Assembly (NCBI GenBank): GCA_014218235.1
Contig: CM024764.1
Span: 68,485,184 to 68,549,183, forward strand
Reading direction: 5' to 3'
Source of the DNA: Colocasia esculenta
Taxonomy: Eukaryota > Streptophyta > Magnoliopsida > Alismatales > Araceae
DNA length: 64,000 bases
Position numbers and translations under genes: made by a program. The notes under the pieces were generated by a model. That model was not told the DNA's origin. It ran no database searches and saw only the letters and a list, made by a program, of their open reading frames with translations. Below, piece after piece: positions 35,089 to 48,320 of this stretch (position 1 is the first letter of the stretch; every line of letters begins with the position of its first letter).

Positions 35089-38000
35089 TGTAAGGCCCTC
35101 GAATTTTGTTGTATTACTTTATTACGTGTAAATAATTCATGCTTGCGTATGCATAGATGTGCATATCTACGTACGTATTAACTAGTTATACTTATGTGTG
35201 CATGTGTATAATTAGATGTAAATAGTGTATGAATTGTATGGTGGTAGTGTGTACATGATAGTATATATATGGCATGTATATATATATGTATGAGTTAAGC
35301 ATGGATTTTCTGCATGTTTTGAGTTCTGGCCGAAGGACCCATTTGGCGTCCACATGGATGGACGTCCATGCTGAGTCAGCGTCCACCTCGATGGACGCTA
35401 ATACTTAAGTCAACGTCCATGGATGTGGACGTTAATATCTCTGACCTGCATGAGTTGCAGACCCCGAGATTCCGAGGGCAAGCAAGCCCAGCCATTGGGG
35501 AGATGTCCCCAACGGCTAGCAGGCCTTCACATCACCTCTCCGGGGTTCCCCAAACCCCTCACCTATAAACCAAACTCCTTCTTCACCAGAAAGAGTTCTC
35601 TTTGGCTCTTTGCAAGGAGAAGAGAGAAACCCTAGCTTCTGTGAGAAAAAAATCAGACTTTGCATGCTCTGATCCGGCAACTTGGAGCTTCATCCGACGA
35701 TCCCTTGCAACTGGAGGCCAAAGTGGACCAAGGAGAAGGCTTCCCCGACCCCAGCTTGCTGTGGAGGTCGACCAAGAACCCGGAGGAGAGCTCTTTTGGA
35801 GGCTTCTTGGGACTGCCCAAGGAGAGCTTCAACGACACATTTGATCCCTTTGGAGATTTAATTAGAGGCAAGTAACCTACCCACTTCGTCCATGTATGTG
35901 TCTAGGAGGTTTCTACCATTTTTATGGATTTTTATCGTGTCCTGGATCCTCACATTCCTCTGTTATCTGGAGCTCGGTCTGTGTTTTTGCACAGACAGGA
36001 ACTTGACATCAAGTCCTCTTGCCGTCAAGATCTCCAGTCAGTGGCCAGCGATCTTGCCGTCCATCTCCTTGAAGGGCCAGACACTGCCGTTAAGTTCTTC
36101 AGTGCAGAACAGTAAATTGTCCTGCCTTAAATAATTATTTTCCAGACGTTGACGCATGAGGATATAGTGTAATTTTTATATGTTATGTAAAATAGATAAT
36201 GTGATGTGTGTGGAAATTTCTGTGTTTTTCTGTGGATGCCATAAATTATTAAATTTATTGAAATACATGTTGGGAAAAAGGGATTTTGCATGTTCACCTA
36301 CTGTCTACATGATTCCTGAGGAATTAATTGCCCCAAATGTTTCTATACCATGTGTATATGTGTCAGTCCATACCCTGCAAATTTGAGGATTTGTTCATGT
36401 TCATGTGATTTACTATAATTTCTGTAATGGAAATAGAAAGCATGTGTAGGATTTTAAAAAATCCACAGTAAATTGTATGTTGTGCAATAAATTCGGGGAA
36501 AATTTTTGTAACAATATGTATGATAGATTCAGATATGTGAAATGTCAAATTGGAGATTTATGTTATGTTCCGTGATAAATTGAATTATGAAAGGCATGAG
36601 ATTGAATGTTTTAATTTCTGTAAATGTAAATATGACTCAGAAAAATGTGAAAATTCGCATGTGTGGTCATAAACCTGCAAACAGTGTGTGGTTAAATTTT
36701 CATGTGATTTGGATAACAGAAAATGGCATTATGAGATTTCCATGTGAAAACGAGTGATTAATGCATGTTATCATGAATGTGGTTTGATTATGCATTGTTC
36801 AGCCCGATTAGTGTAAAGTACTGAATGTTTAAAGTCTGTCAACCGTAGTATCATGATTAGGAAAATAGAGCCATATGTATAAGTGAGAAAATGTAAAGAC
36901 ATGTGTAATATGTGTGTTAAAAATCAGAATGTGTAATGTGTAAGACTGTGCCATGTGTGACACTGCTTCCATAGAGGGCCGTGGAACCGTACCATAGAAA
37001 AGTCCTCATGGGAAGGTTCAATGTGTTAAGATCCTAAGGGCATTAGGATGAAATTCTGAAGGTGGACAAGTACCACTAGTTAGGGTGGAGACTTGTTCTC
37101 CCGGTCTGCGCAGTCCAAGAGTCGTCACTATATTGCCTAGGTGACGTCTATGTGTATGTGTTATGTGATGTGTCCTTCTAATGGTGGTTTGGACTATGTG
37201 TCACGGCACTAAATTGTGAAATGTGAATGTGATTATGTGTAAATTGTGTAGTGTGAATATGAGTAAATGTGCAATATGTAAAAAGGGAACTATGTGAATG
37301 AGTAATTGTGTAAACATGTGAAACCAATATGTTAATGTGAAATTATGTTATAACAGCAACCTAAAGGTATTTATAAAAATGTTTTATGTGTGTAAAAATG
37401 TGTAGAATCCATGCTAGGAACATTTCTTGCATATGTGTGAACAATTCCATGTTTAATTGCTATCGTGTTGTAATTAATTGGAATTGTAGCTCTCATGCAA
37501 TAGGGTGTGAATTGCTAAAGTATGTCAAAACAGCAACCTTAATGTGTATGAAATGATAAATGGCATGTGCAAGAATGTGTAGAAACCATGATAGGAATGT
37601 TTCCTTTTATGTAGGCAAGAATCCCATGTGTGGTTACTTCCATGCTGTAGCTTGATTTGAAATATAGCTTTCATGTGATTGAATGAGTAGAAAACATGTG
37701 ATATGATATTTATTTTGGAATGTCTTAAACCATGTACGATGTGTTTTAAATTTTGTAGAATTGTCATGATAGGTTGTCTTTTATCAATGTCCAAGCATGC
37801 TTTATGTTTTGCTTTGTAAATTGAAATGAAAACCTACTGTGATATATGCATGTATGAGGCGTGTGGTGTTATTTGCTGAGTCTTTTAGACTCATTCTTTA
37901 CTTCGGCGTACAGGTTTAGTAGGTAATACACCTTTGGAAAAGACCGTGGAGAGCAACTCCGAGCGCGGAGAGTAGCTTGGCGGAGTTATAGTTGTGACAT

Positions 38001-38310
38001 TTTGCTTCCATCGTATGTAAATGAGGCATTGTAATAGAAACACTATGTAATTTGTGGACAACTATGTATTTGAATTTAATACTTCATTATGTGGACTTTA
38101 TTTCTTTTAAATTGTCATGGGATCATGTATGTTAAATGTTGATGATGAAATGAAATGAAAGACCTTGTTCTTTTACTTCCGCTACTCTGTATCTATATTT
38201 GTGTGTATCTCAATCATGTGATAGCGTTTGGGTAAATGGCCCACTGTGATAACGTTCACTATACTGACGTGGGTTGGTATAACCGTACCGGTATAATGAG
38301 GGTCGTCACA
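35089..38310 (+). repeat. 3' LTR of Tekay-type element
   Basis: 3222 bp, starts TGTAAGG and ends GTCACA. Lacks the SINE-like insert of the 5' LTR. TATA box at 35573-35580. Its 3' half is strongly depleted in C on the plus strand and rich in TGTGTAA-like words. Confidence 0.93.
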
Positions 38311-39158
38311 CACACTCTCTCTCTCTCTCTCGGCCCTATCATCGCTACCTACTGCCGCTTGTTGCTCCCCCCTTAGGTGATAACCTGATACTATATTAGA
38401 TGTCACATGAACTGTTATCTTAATTTTATTGCACTTCCTATACTTAGACAAGTGTAATAAATCTTTCTCTTTAGAGAAAGTCCTAACGTGGTGTCCAATG
38501 TAATATATATTTTTATATAAAATTTAAATATCTAAAAATATATAACATATGAATAATCAAAATAACATTATATATTGAAAATATTAATATGATATTATAA
38601 TTAAAACTTGAACATAATAAGGGAAGTTACATATAGACCCCTAGAATGGATTGTATTCATAAATTTACCCTCGAAATCTATATATTAGATTACATACCCC
38701 TATATTTTATATTTTATCGTATATATTTCTACCATTTGATTTCATCTATTTAACCTAACCATAATTAAGGTAAGAAAATAAAAAATTTATATATATATAT
38801 CTCAAGACTCTCTTAATGACCCAGAAAGAGGCCCCTCGAACACCACTCTTTCCATCGAATTATCTCTCTCATCACCTTCTCTTTCTCCCTCTGATGCTCT
38901 CTCACTCCCTTCGGCTTCCTTCCCCTCTGCAGTGCAGTGAAGAGCCTCTCACAGCCTCCCTACCATGGTGCCCTAACTCTAGCTAGCACCTACGATGACA
39001 CCATGCACCTCACGCACATACCCTCGGTTGCCTTCCCCTTATACAAACGTCGACTTCTTCCCTTGCTCATGCGCCACCCTGGTCTCCTTTGGAAACCCTG
39101 ACCCCCTCCCTCCTAGCAACCCTTCCTTCCCTATCCTCACGCGCCTCCAGTCGGTGGA
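38311..39158. other. Spacer between two LTR elements
   Basis: Starts with CACACAC and a short (CT)n tract, then AT-rich DNA, then CT-rich sequence from about 38860. A segment at about 38630-38765 is related, in inverted orientation, to about 50215-50395. No gene seen. Confidence 0.5.
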
Positions 39159-39163
39159 CCACC

Positions 39164-42100
39164 TGTAACGTCGCTTATTTTCGAATCCTTTTTGGATTGT
39201 GTGTGTTGTGGTTGTGATGGCTGTTGTAAGGCCAGTGCGGTGTAGATGCGTGGTGTGTGTAGGTGTGGTGTAGGTTAGGTCCCGAAATGAAATAGTACCT
39301 GCTGCAGTTGAGTAGGAGTTGGCGGCCAGGGGTGGTCGTTGACTTGTTGGCGTCCAGGTAAGTTGCCGTTGACTGCAAGATCTTGGCGGCAGGGGATATG
39401 GACGTTTAGGGTGGCAGTTGTTTTTGGCGGCAGAGGGGTTGACGCCAACTTGAGAATTCTGCAGGTTATAGGGTCACCCGAGAGCAGGTTTCTCACTTGT
39501 CTCTCTCTTCCCCTTGCCCTAGCTTCGCGTCCCCGTGTTTCTAAAGCTTCCAGCAGGTACTGAAGGGTGGTTGGAAGATCGTGGAGCGTGTGGGGTTGTC
39601 GAATCGGACGAGGAAACACCGTGGCGTGGTGCAATTCCCGTGGAAGCTCGCGGAGGGTTCGGTGTGAACTGGGAGAATTCGGAGGGTTTGAGCGTGTTCT
39701 GAGGTAGGGAACGGCTCTTGTAGTTCTTATAGGTTGTAATAGAATAGTTAGAAAGCATGAATCTGCATGAAAATGGTGATTTCGGGTCATGGCACCCATG
39801 CGGGGATAATGGGTGGTTTGATGATTTTATGTAGTAAAGCATGCTGTTTTAGTTTAATTATAATGCATGGGAGTTAGAGGAACTGTTTCCTCCTATTTTC
39901 TTAATTGTTTCGGGATCAGGAATGCATGTGGGATCGGTTAGGGTTTCTGCAGGAGTAGAAGCTGAAGATCTTGGCGTCAACATCGTTGGTCGCCAGGTTC
40001 ATCAGCCGGGATATAGACAGCCAGATCCATTGCCGTCTACTTCTTATAAGCGGCAGTCGATGTTGCCGCCAACTTGTGCATGTATTCATGCAGTGTGGTT
40101 TACGTAGCTTTTCTGATTATGAATATTACGTGTTTATGTGTGCATGGCGATGATCGGTGCGAGCCAGTGCAATTGTTATGCTCTTGGAGCATACTGCTCA
40201 TGTAATGGGCATGTTTTACGTGAATGATGTGTGATGTACGTAATTGCTTTACGCAGTATGTGTGGTGCGTTGACACTCGTGGCACTCTTGGAGTGCGTTG
40301 TCCATGTGTTGGACATGTGGTTCACGTGGTAGACGTGTGGTACACCAACCAGGGTGTAATATATACATGTTGTCTACGTGGTTTGAGTGTGTGTATACTA
40401 CACACTTTGTTGTAATGTAATTCTTATGATTTGTTGTAGTAACTGGGCAGTGAGGTTCCTGTGTGAGCCTAGCCATGACTTTGTGGTGTTTGGGCAGTGA
40501 AGGTCCATACCGACCTAGCCCTGGTCCGTTGTTGTCTTTCGAATAATATTATATTGATTTATGTATTAAGTGGTGTGTGTTGCCACAGAGGTCACCTCAT
40601 GACCAATGATAGGCAAGTTTGTGGTTCAGGTATGTGTTGGTGTGGGATAGCTTTGGGGTCATATGATGACCGATGTTAAGCTAATCCTAACACTTGTATA
40701 TCGTAAATTATAAGTAAAGGCTATATGTGTAAGTATCGTGGTTTGTGCTAGCCGAGTGTGGTGGTCCGGCGCCTATTCCGGAATGCCTCTCTAGTAGGGT
40801 ACCCCAGGTTCTTTGTGAGCCAAGCACGTGTGTTTGTTGTGCTCGGGGTTTTGTCCCGGTACTGGTGTTGTACCGTTGAGGTCTGTGTCGTCTTCCTGGA
40901 CACCCTCACTCCTGTGCTTGAGTTGTACGTCCGGCTGAGGGAAAGACGATAGTAGGGCAGCGGCTTGTGTTTGTGGGTGTGTAGTCGCTTGTAGCGCGCT
41001 CGTAGTTGGGGGTACGGACACCAGTAGTCGACACTGGTCCCCAGCTAGTCCTGTTTTCCAGTGCCTCACTTTAGGGTGCTCCGGCCAGAGACCCTAGAGG
41101 TGCCAGGCATGGGCCTGCAGTTGTGTGTCTGCAGGTGTGGTGTTGGTTGGTCTCCACAGTTGTTTGACTTCTTCCTTGTGGAGCGGCAGTTGGACCTTTC
41201 GTCCGTGACTGCGAGGCTGAGAGGTTGTTCTTGTGTTGTGTTGTCTGGGTTGGATACTGGCCTGATCAGCTAGTAGTCCATTCCCGTGTGGTGGCGTCGT
41301 TCTTTCTGACTCGTGCTTAGTTAGCTTCAGTTGTAGTTGTGGTGACATCGTCTTTTGCGACTCGTGCTTTGCCAAGCTCTAGTTGTGGCTTGACTCGTGC
41401 TTTGCCACAGGCTGTAGTTCGTGAATTTGTGACTCGTGGTCGAGGTTTGACCAGTTCGAGGTGTGCCCTGGTGTTGGCACAGCTGTGACTGAGTTGTGGT
41501 TTGTGTGACTCGTCGATTAAGGTTTCACTTGTAATGTTGTGTCTAAGTGAGGGCACAATATAATCGTGGTTCAGTGTGGTGTTTATCACCTACTTATACC
41601 CTTGTACGGGTGTTTGTGTTGTGGTACCTCAGAGTAGCGGGTACCTATTTCCTTTGTGGGTTACTTTGTAGTTTTGTGGTGGTACATTGTATACCAACCT
41701 TTCCGGGTACTTGTGTGTTGTGGAGGTCTTGTGGTTTGACCTGCCACTTGTTGTATCCTAACTGTTTTAAGTAGATCTTTGTTTATATTTTATTGTGAAT
41801 TAGTTTGTGATTATTAATTATGTTACCTTTGTGGGTATTTTGCCGATGAGGCTTGTGGCTTAGGCATATTGTGGTTTAGTAGAGCTATGCTCCGTGGAGG
41901 CCGTGTAAGACCTTCCACTTGTTGAGTTTTACCCTTCTTGGGCATGGTTCCGATTATGGATTCAGTGTGTGATGGACTAGCTAGCTGTAGCCAGTTCTAC
42001 CATTTATGTGTGGCTCTCGACGTAGTGTGATTTGGAGTATAAAGGACCAGCTCTTTGTTAGCAGTCCTGTTACTTAAGTGTTCGAGATTTGCTTGTGAAG

Positions 42101-42783
42101 CTTATAGCCTGGGTAGTGACTTGCCTGTGTGGCCTATAGCTTAAGCAACTAGTTGTTGTAGCAGTGTGCCAGTGAGACTGTGGTTTAGGCACTTTAGTAG
42201 TTGGGCTGACTAATGATATTATGTTAGTCCTGTAGTCCTACTTTCCTTCTGAGGACTTTGTGTTTATTATCATGATTATGTTTAATTGTTATTTATTATC
42301 ATGATGTGAGCATGAAATGGTTTGGCCATTGGTGTTGCTAGTGAGACCCATTGGCGTTGAGGTGTTTGTGGTTACGGTGTTGTTTTGGGTAGCCCCTACT
42401 GAGCCAGTGACTTGTTGAGGCTCACTCCCCTACAGTTCTTTTCAGGGCTTGCCGTGTGTTTGGCTTGCAGCGGCGTTGTGTCAGACTTGTACCACCAGCA
42501 GTTGTTTAGTAGTTAGTGTTGTGTGAGCTTGTGCTCCCTTGGGGTATGCCCCAGGTAGTTGTACTCTTTTAATTGGACATGTATTAATGTAATAGGACAA
42601 TTGTATAAATTTGTGAACAGATATGAGCACATGTACTTTCTTGTGTCTTATATTCTTGTGGTTTGTCTTTTATACTCTTACTGGACACGTGTGTGAGATA
42701 TCCCTTGCGAGACTTCGGTCCGTTCGCGGGAGGTGGATCTGGATATGGAGCCTTATTGGGCATAAATACCCAGGTCTGTCACA
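39164..42783 (+). repeat. 5' LTR of LARD
   Basis: 3620 bp, nearly identical to the 3' LTR (more differences in the first 300 bp, few in the middle). It contains clustered GACTCGTGCTTTGCC-like short repeats (about 41305-41520) and a TATA-like GTATAAAGGA at about 42037. All small open frames are conserved between LTRs only because the DNA is; none looks like a gene. Confidence 0.93.
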
Positions 42784-42798
42784 GTTGGTATCAGAGCA
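42784..42798 (+). other. Primer binding site (tRNA-iMet), LARD
   Basis: GTTGGTATCAGAGCA directly follows the 5' LTR; TGGTATCAGAGC matches the initiator Met tRNA 3' end. Confidence 0.9.
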
Positions 42799-44698
42799 AT
42801 GTCCAGTTAGAATATGAAAAGACATTGAAAGTACAATGTCCCAATACATGGATTAATGTTCACTGCTGGTAGTAAGTCTGAGGTTTTGTGTGATATAAAG
42901 TAGTTTTTACGTGAGCTTTTGGCACGTAAACCGTGTGTTTCTGTTTGTTAGATTGGCAGTTGTGAGCAGTTGTTGTGCCACAATGTGGATAGTAGCATAA
43001 GTTGTGTGGTAGCATCCTGGCACTAGTGCAGTTAAAGTATAGAGTATTTCTGTGATAGATCAGTTTAGTTATTAAAGATTTGCAGTTAAAGGAACTGAAG
43101 AGATTAACAAGTTTGGATATGGAATTCAGTAAATAAGTTATAATGAGATAGAAAGTTGGCAGAGACAGGTGCATGGTAACAAGGTGATAAGGATCAGGTC
43201 AGTGTGTGTGTGATAAGTTGCAGTTGAGAATCTCAGCAAATGTATTGTGGCATTAGAGATTTGAGTCAGAGGATATTAAGAAACAATGTGGATGGAAATG
43301 TGATTAGAGTTATGAAGAGTTTGATATGATTAAGAAAGGCAGAGCAACTTTAAAAGAAGTATTAGTGCAAAAAAAAGGCAATGATTTATGGCAGATAGAT
43401 TAAGTATGCCTGAGATCAGAAATTTGAGAAAAATGTTGTTATGAATAATAATGGTAATAGGAAGTGTGATATGAAGATTTGTATAAATATGTATTGAAAG
43501 GATTAGTTGAATAAAGAAAGAAAGAAAAGAAGGATTAATGTGTAATAAGAATATGTGAAATTGCACAAGAGGAATATTTAGTTGATGAATGGTAAATTAT
43601 GAGAGATTTTTTTCTTTAAAAGAACATTTAATGAAATAAGAGTGTATTTTGCAGAAAAGATATGGATTAGAGAAAGGAAAAATTTAGCAAATGATGAAGT
43701 AAATAAGTCAGATGAGTCAGGAAATATCAGTTAAAGTTTGCATATTGGTGCAAAGAAATGATTTAATTGAGCAGAAAGGAATTTTATTAAGATATGTCAG
43801 GGTTTAAATGCTGGAGCAGATTGATTAAGAATATTTGAAAAGTTTATGCCCCAGAATTATGGGAATTAGCCAGAGAATGTCAGTAAAGCAAGAAAGATAT
43901 ATGAAGAGTATAATATATCAATAATGGTTTGGCAGAACAGAAATTGCAGTAATTTCTTCAGCATGAATTAATTGAATGGGATGATTTGAGAAGCAGTTGA
44001 AGCCAGAAGAAAGTAATTGAAAGTAATAATATGAGCAGAAATTGTGGAATATTTTGTAAAAGTGTTCAGTGTGATCAGAGTAGCGCAGCGGAAGCGGAAG
44101 CAAAAAAATATTTAATATTCAAAGATTGTTCAAGTTTGATTGAACAAGGAGAAAGTGTAAAGTTTTGCGCAGTGGAATAAAGGAAACATAGTTTATTATA
44201 TTTTTTTAATCAGAGATTGACTTTAAGTAGTATGAGTAGAATAATATGAAAAGGGCAAGAAATTCAAAGATGGTGATTGGTTTTCTTTGAAGAGGTGTCA
44301 GTTGTGAATGTAAATGCAGATGAGGCAGGATAACAACAAGCAGTGATAAATGGAAAAAGAAAATGGTGGCATGAAAGAATATTACAGTGTAAGATATTTG
44401 AGAAAGATAAAGTGGTCTCGGAAGAAATATTGCAAACACAGCCGGGAAATTGTGGAAGCAGGTTCAGTCCAAGGAGATAAAGCACCATTGGCAAGGTAGG
44501 ATCGCCTACGGTTGAAAGCTAAAGAAAGGCAATGGAATCGACAGAACAGAGTAATTGTGAGATGAATTGAAAGGCTGAAGCAGAGAAAGAGTATCCTACT
44601 TGTTCTGTGTTCGGCTTTATTTGTTTTTAGGTGATAATCTGGATTGTTGTGATTTATTTTATATGTCGAGGATGACATTTGTTTTTAGGTGATAATAA
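42799..44698 (+). other. LARD interior without genes
   Basis: About 1.9 kb, rich in A, G and T but almost without C on the plus strand for long stretches (for example 43441-43560 has none). No zinc knuckle, protease or RT motif in any frame. Near the 3' end TTTGTTTTTAGGTGATAAT occurs twice (about 44619 and 44679), the second beside the LTR where a polypurine tract is expected; that tract is weak. Confidence 0.8.
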
Positions 44699-47600
44699 TG
44701 TAACGTCGCTTATTTTCGGATCCTTTTTGGATCGTGTGTGTTGTGGTTGTGATGGCTGTTGTAAGGCCAGTGCAGTGTAGATGCATGGTGTGTGTAGGTG
44801 TGGTGCAGGTTAGGTCCCGAAATGAAATAGAACCTGCTGCAGTTTAGTAGGAGTTGGCGGCCAGGGGTGGTCGTTGACTTGTTGGCGTCCAGGTAAGTTG
44901 CCGTTGACTGCATGATCTTGGCGGCAGGGGATATGGACGTTTAGGGTGGCGGTTGTCTTTGGCGGCATAGGGGTTGACGCCAACCTGAGAATTCTGCAGG
45001 TTATAGGGTCACCCGAGAGCAGGTTTCCCACCTGTCTCTCTCTTCCCCTTGCCCTAGCTTCGCGTCCCCGTGTTTCTAAAGCTTCCAGCAGGTACTGAAG
45101 GGTGGTTGGAGGATCGTGGAGCGTGTGGCGTTGTCGAATCAGACGAGGAAACGCCGTGGCGTGGTGCAATTCCCGTGGGAGCTCGCGGAGGGTTCGGTGT
45201 GAACCGGGAGAATTCAGAGGGTTTGAGCGTGTTCTGAGGTAGGGAACGACCCTTGTAGTTCTTATAGGTTGTAATAGAATAGTTAGAAAGCATGAATCTG
45301 CATGAAAATGGTGATTTTGGGTCATGGCACCCATGCGGGGATAATGGGTGGTTTGATGATTTTATGTAGTAAAGCATGTTGTTTTAGTTTAATTATAATG
45401 CATGGGAGTTAGAGGAACTGTTTCCTCCTATTTTCTTAATGGTTTCGGGATCAGGAATGCATGTGGGATCGGTTAGGGTTTCTGCAGGAGTAGAAGCTGA
45501 AGATCTTGGCGTCAACATCGTTGGTCGCCAGGTTCATCAGCCGAGATATAGACATCCAGATCCATTGCCGTCTACTTCTTATAAGCGGCAGTCGATGTTG
45601 CCGCCAACTTGTGCATGTATTCATGCAGTGTGGTTTACGTAGCTTTTCTGATTATGAATATTACGTGTTTGTGTGTGCATGGCGATGATCGGTGCGAGCC
45701 AGTGCAATTGTTATGCTCTTGGAGCATACTGCTCATGTAATGGGCATGTTTTACGTGAATGATGTGTGATGTACGTAATTGCTTTACGCAGTATGTGTGG
45801 TGCGTTGGCACCCATGGCACTCTTGGAGTGCGTTGTCCATGTGTTGGACATGTGGTTCACGTGGTAGACGTGTGGTACACCAACCAGGGTGTAATATACA
45901 CATGTTGTCTACGTGGTTTGAGTGTGTGTATACTACACACTTTGTTGTAATGTAATTCTTATGATTTGTCGTAGTAACTGGGCAGTGAGGTTCCTGTGTG
46001 AGCCTAGCCATGACTTTGTGGTGTTTGGGCAGTGAAGGTCCATACCGACCTAGCCCTGGTCCGTTGTTGTCTTTCGAATAATATTATATTATTTATGTAT
46101 TAAGTGGTGTGTGTTGCCACGAGGTCACCTCATGACCAATGATAGGCAAGTTTGTGGTTCAGGTATGTGTTGGTGTGGGATAGCTTTGGGGTCATATGAT
46201 GACCGATGTTAAGCTAATCCTAACACTTGTATATCGTAAATTATAAGTAAAGGCTATATGTGTGAGTATCGTGGTTTGTGCTAGCCGAGTGTGGTGGTTC
46301 GGCGCCTATTCCGGAATGCCTCTCTAGTCGGGTACCCCAGGTTCTTTGTGAGCCAGGCACGTGTGTTTGTTGTGCTCGGGGTTTTGTCCCGGTACTGGTG
46401 TTGTACCGTTGAGGTCTGTGTCGTCTTCCTGGACACCCTCACTCCTGTGCTTGAGTTGTACGTCCGGCTGAGGGAAAGACGATAGTAGGGCAGCGGCTTG
46501 TGTTTGTGGGTGTGTAGTCGCTTGTAGCGCGCTCGTAGTTGGGGGTACAGACACCAGTAGTCGACACTGGTCCCCAGCTAGTCCTGTTTTCCAGTGCCTC
46601 ACTTTAGGGTGCTCCGGCCAGAGACCCTAGAGGTGCCAGGCATGGGCCTGCAGTTGTGTGTCTGCAGGTGTGGTGTTGGTTGGTCTCCACAGTTGTTTGA
46701 CTTCTTCCTTGTGGAGCGACAGTTGGACCTTTCGTCCGTGACTGCGAGGCTGAGAGGTTGTTCTTGTGTTGTGTTGTCCGGGTTGGATACTGGCCTGATC
46801 AGCTAGTAGTCCGTTCCCGTGTGGTGGCGTCGTTCTTTCTGACTCGTGCTTAGTTAGCTCCAGTTGTAGTTGTGGTGACATCGTCTTTCGCGACTCGTGC
46901 TTTGCCAAGCTCTAGTTGTGGCTTGACTCGTGCTTTGCCACAGGCTGTAGTTCGTGAATTTGTGACTCGTGGTCGAGGTTTGACCAGTTCGAGGTGTGCC
47001 CTGGTGTTGGCACAGCTGTGACTGAGTTGTGGTTTGTGTGACTCGTCGATTAAGGTTTCACTTGTAATGTTGTGTCTAAGTGAGGGCACAATATAATCGT
47101 GGTTCAGTGTGGTGTTTATCACCTACTTATACCCTTGTATGGGTGTTTGTGTTGTGGTACCTCAGAGTAGCGGGTACCTATTTCCTTTGTGGGTTACTTT
47201 GTAGTTTTGTGGTGGTACATTGTATACCAACCTTTCCGGGTACTTGTGTGTTGTGGAGGTCTTGTGGTTTGACCTGCCACTTGTTGTATCCTAACTGTTT
47301 TAAGTAGATCTTTGTTTATATTTTATTGTGAATTAGTTTGTGATTATTAATTATGTTACCTTTGTGGGTATTTTGCCGATGAGGCTTGTGGCTTAGGCAT
47401 ATTGTGGTTTAGTAGAGCTATGCTCCGTGGAGGCCGTGTAAGACCTTCCACTTGTTGAGTTTTACCCTTCTTGGGCATGGTTCCGATTATGGATTCAGTG
47501 TGTGATGGACTAGCTAGCTGTAGCCAGTTCTACCATTTATGTGTGGCTCTCGACGTAGTGTGATTTGGAGTATAAAGGACCAGCTCTTTGTTAGCAGTCC

Positions 47601-48315
47601 TGTTACTTAAGTGTTCGAGATTTGCTTGTGAAGCTTGTAGCCTGGGCAGTGACTTGCCTGTGTGGCTTATAGCTTAGGCAACTAGTTGTTGTAGCAGTGT
47701 GCCAGTGAGACTGTGGTTTAGGCACTTTAGTAGTTGGGCTGACTAATGATATTATGTTAGTCCTGTAGTCCTACTTTCCTTTGAGGACTTTGTGTTTATT
47801 ATCATGATTATGTTTAATTGTTATTTATTATCATGATGTGAGCATGAAATGGTTTGGCCATTGATGTTGCCAGTGAGACCCATTGGCGTTGAGGTGTTTG
47901 TGGTTACGGTGTTGTTTTGGGTAGCCCCTACTGAGCCAGTGACTTGTTGAGGCTCACTCCCCTACAGTTCTTTTCAGGGCTTGCCGTGTGTTTGGCTTGC
48001 AGCGGCGTTGTGTCAGACTTGTACCACCAGCAATTGTTTAGTAGTTAGTGTTGTGTGAGCTTGTGCTCCCTCGGAGTATGCCCCAGGTAGTTGTACTCTT
48101 TTAATTGGACATGTATTAATGTAATGTGACAATTGTACAAATTTGTGAACAGATATGAGCACATGTACTTTCTTGTGTCTTATATTCTTGTGGTTTGTCT
48201 TTTATACTCTTACTAGACACGTGTGTGAGATATCCCTTGCGAGACTTCGGTCCGTTCGCCGGAGGCGGATCTGGATATGGAGCCTTATTGAGCATAAATA
48301 CCCCGGTCCGTCACA
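44699..48315 (+). repeat. 3' LTR of LARD
   Basis: 3617 bp, TGTAACG...GTCACA, followed by CCACC. By eye about 97-99 percent like the 5' LTR depending on the stretch, which suggests a fairly recent insertion. Confidence 0.93.
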
Positions 48316-48320
48316 CCACC

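Larger units (their letters stand above)
39164..48315 (+). mobile_element. LARD-type non-autonomous LTR retrotransposon
   Basis: Two LTRs of 3620 and 3617 bp (TGTAACG...GTCACA) flank a 1915-bp interior. Perfect target duplication CCACC at 39159-39163 and 48316-48320. The interior has a primer site but no recognisable gag or pol, so movement must depend on enzymes of another element. The LTR end GTCACA, the iMet primer site and a CGAGGATGACATTT block near the 3' LTR resemble the Tekay-type element in this window, which suggests a chromovirus partner. Confidence 0.93.

Noticed and set aside
39175..41774. Small open frames repeated at 44710-47307
   Set aside because: They are in the two LTRs of one element; conservation reflects the LTR copy, not coding.
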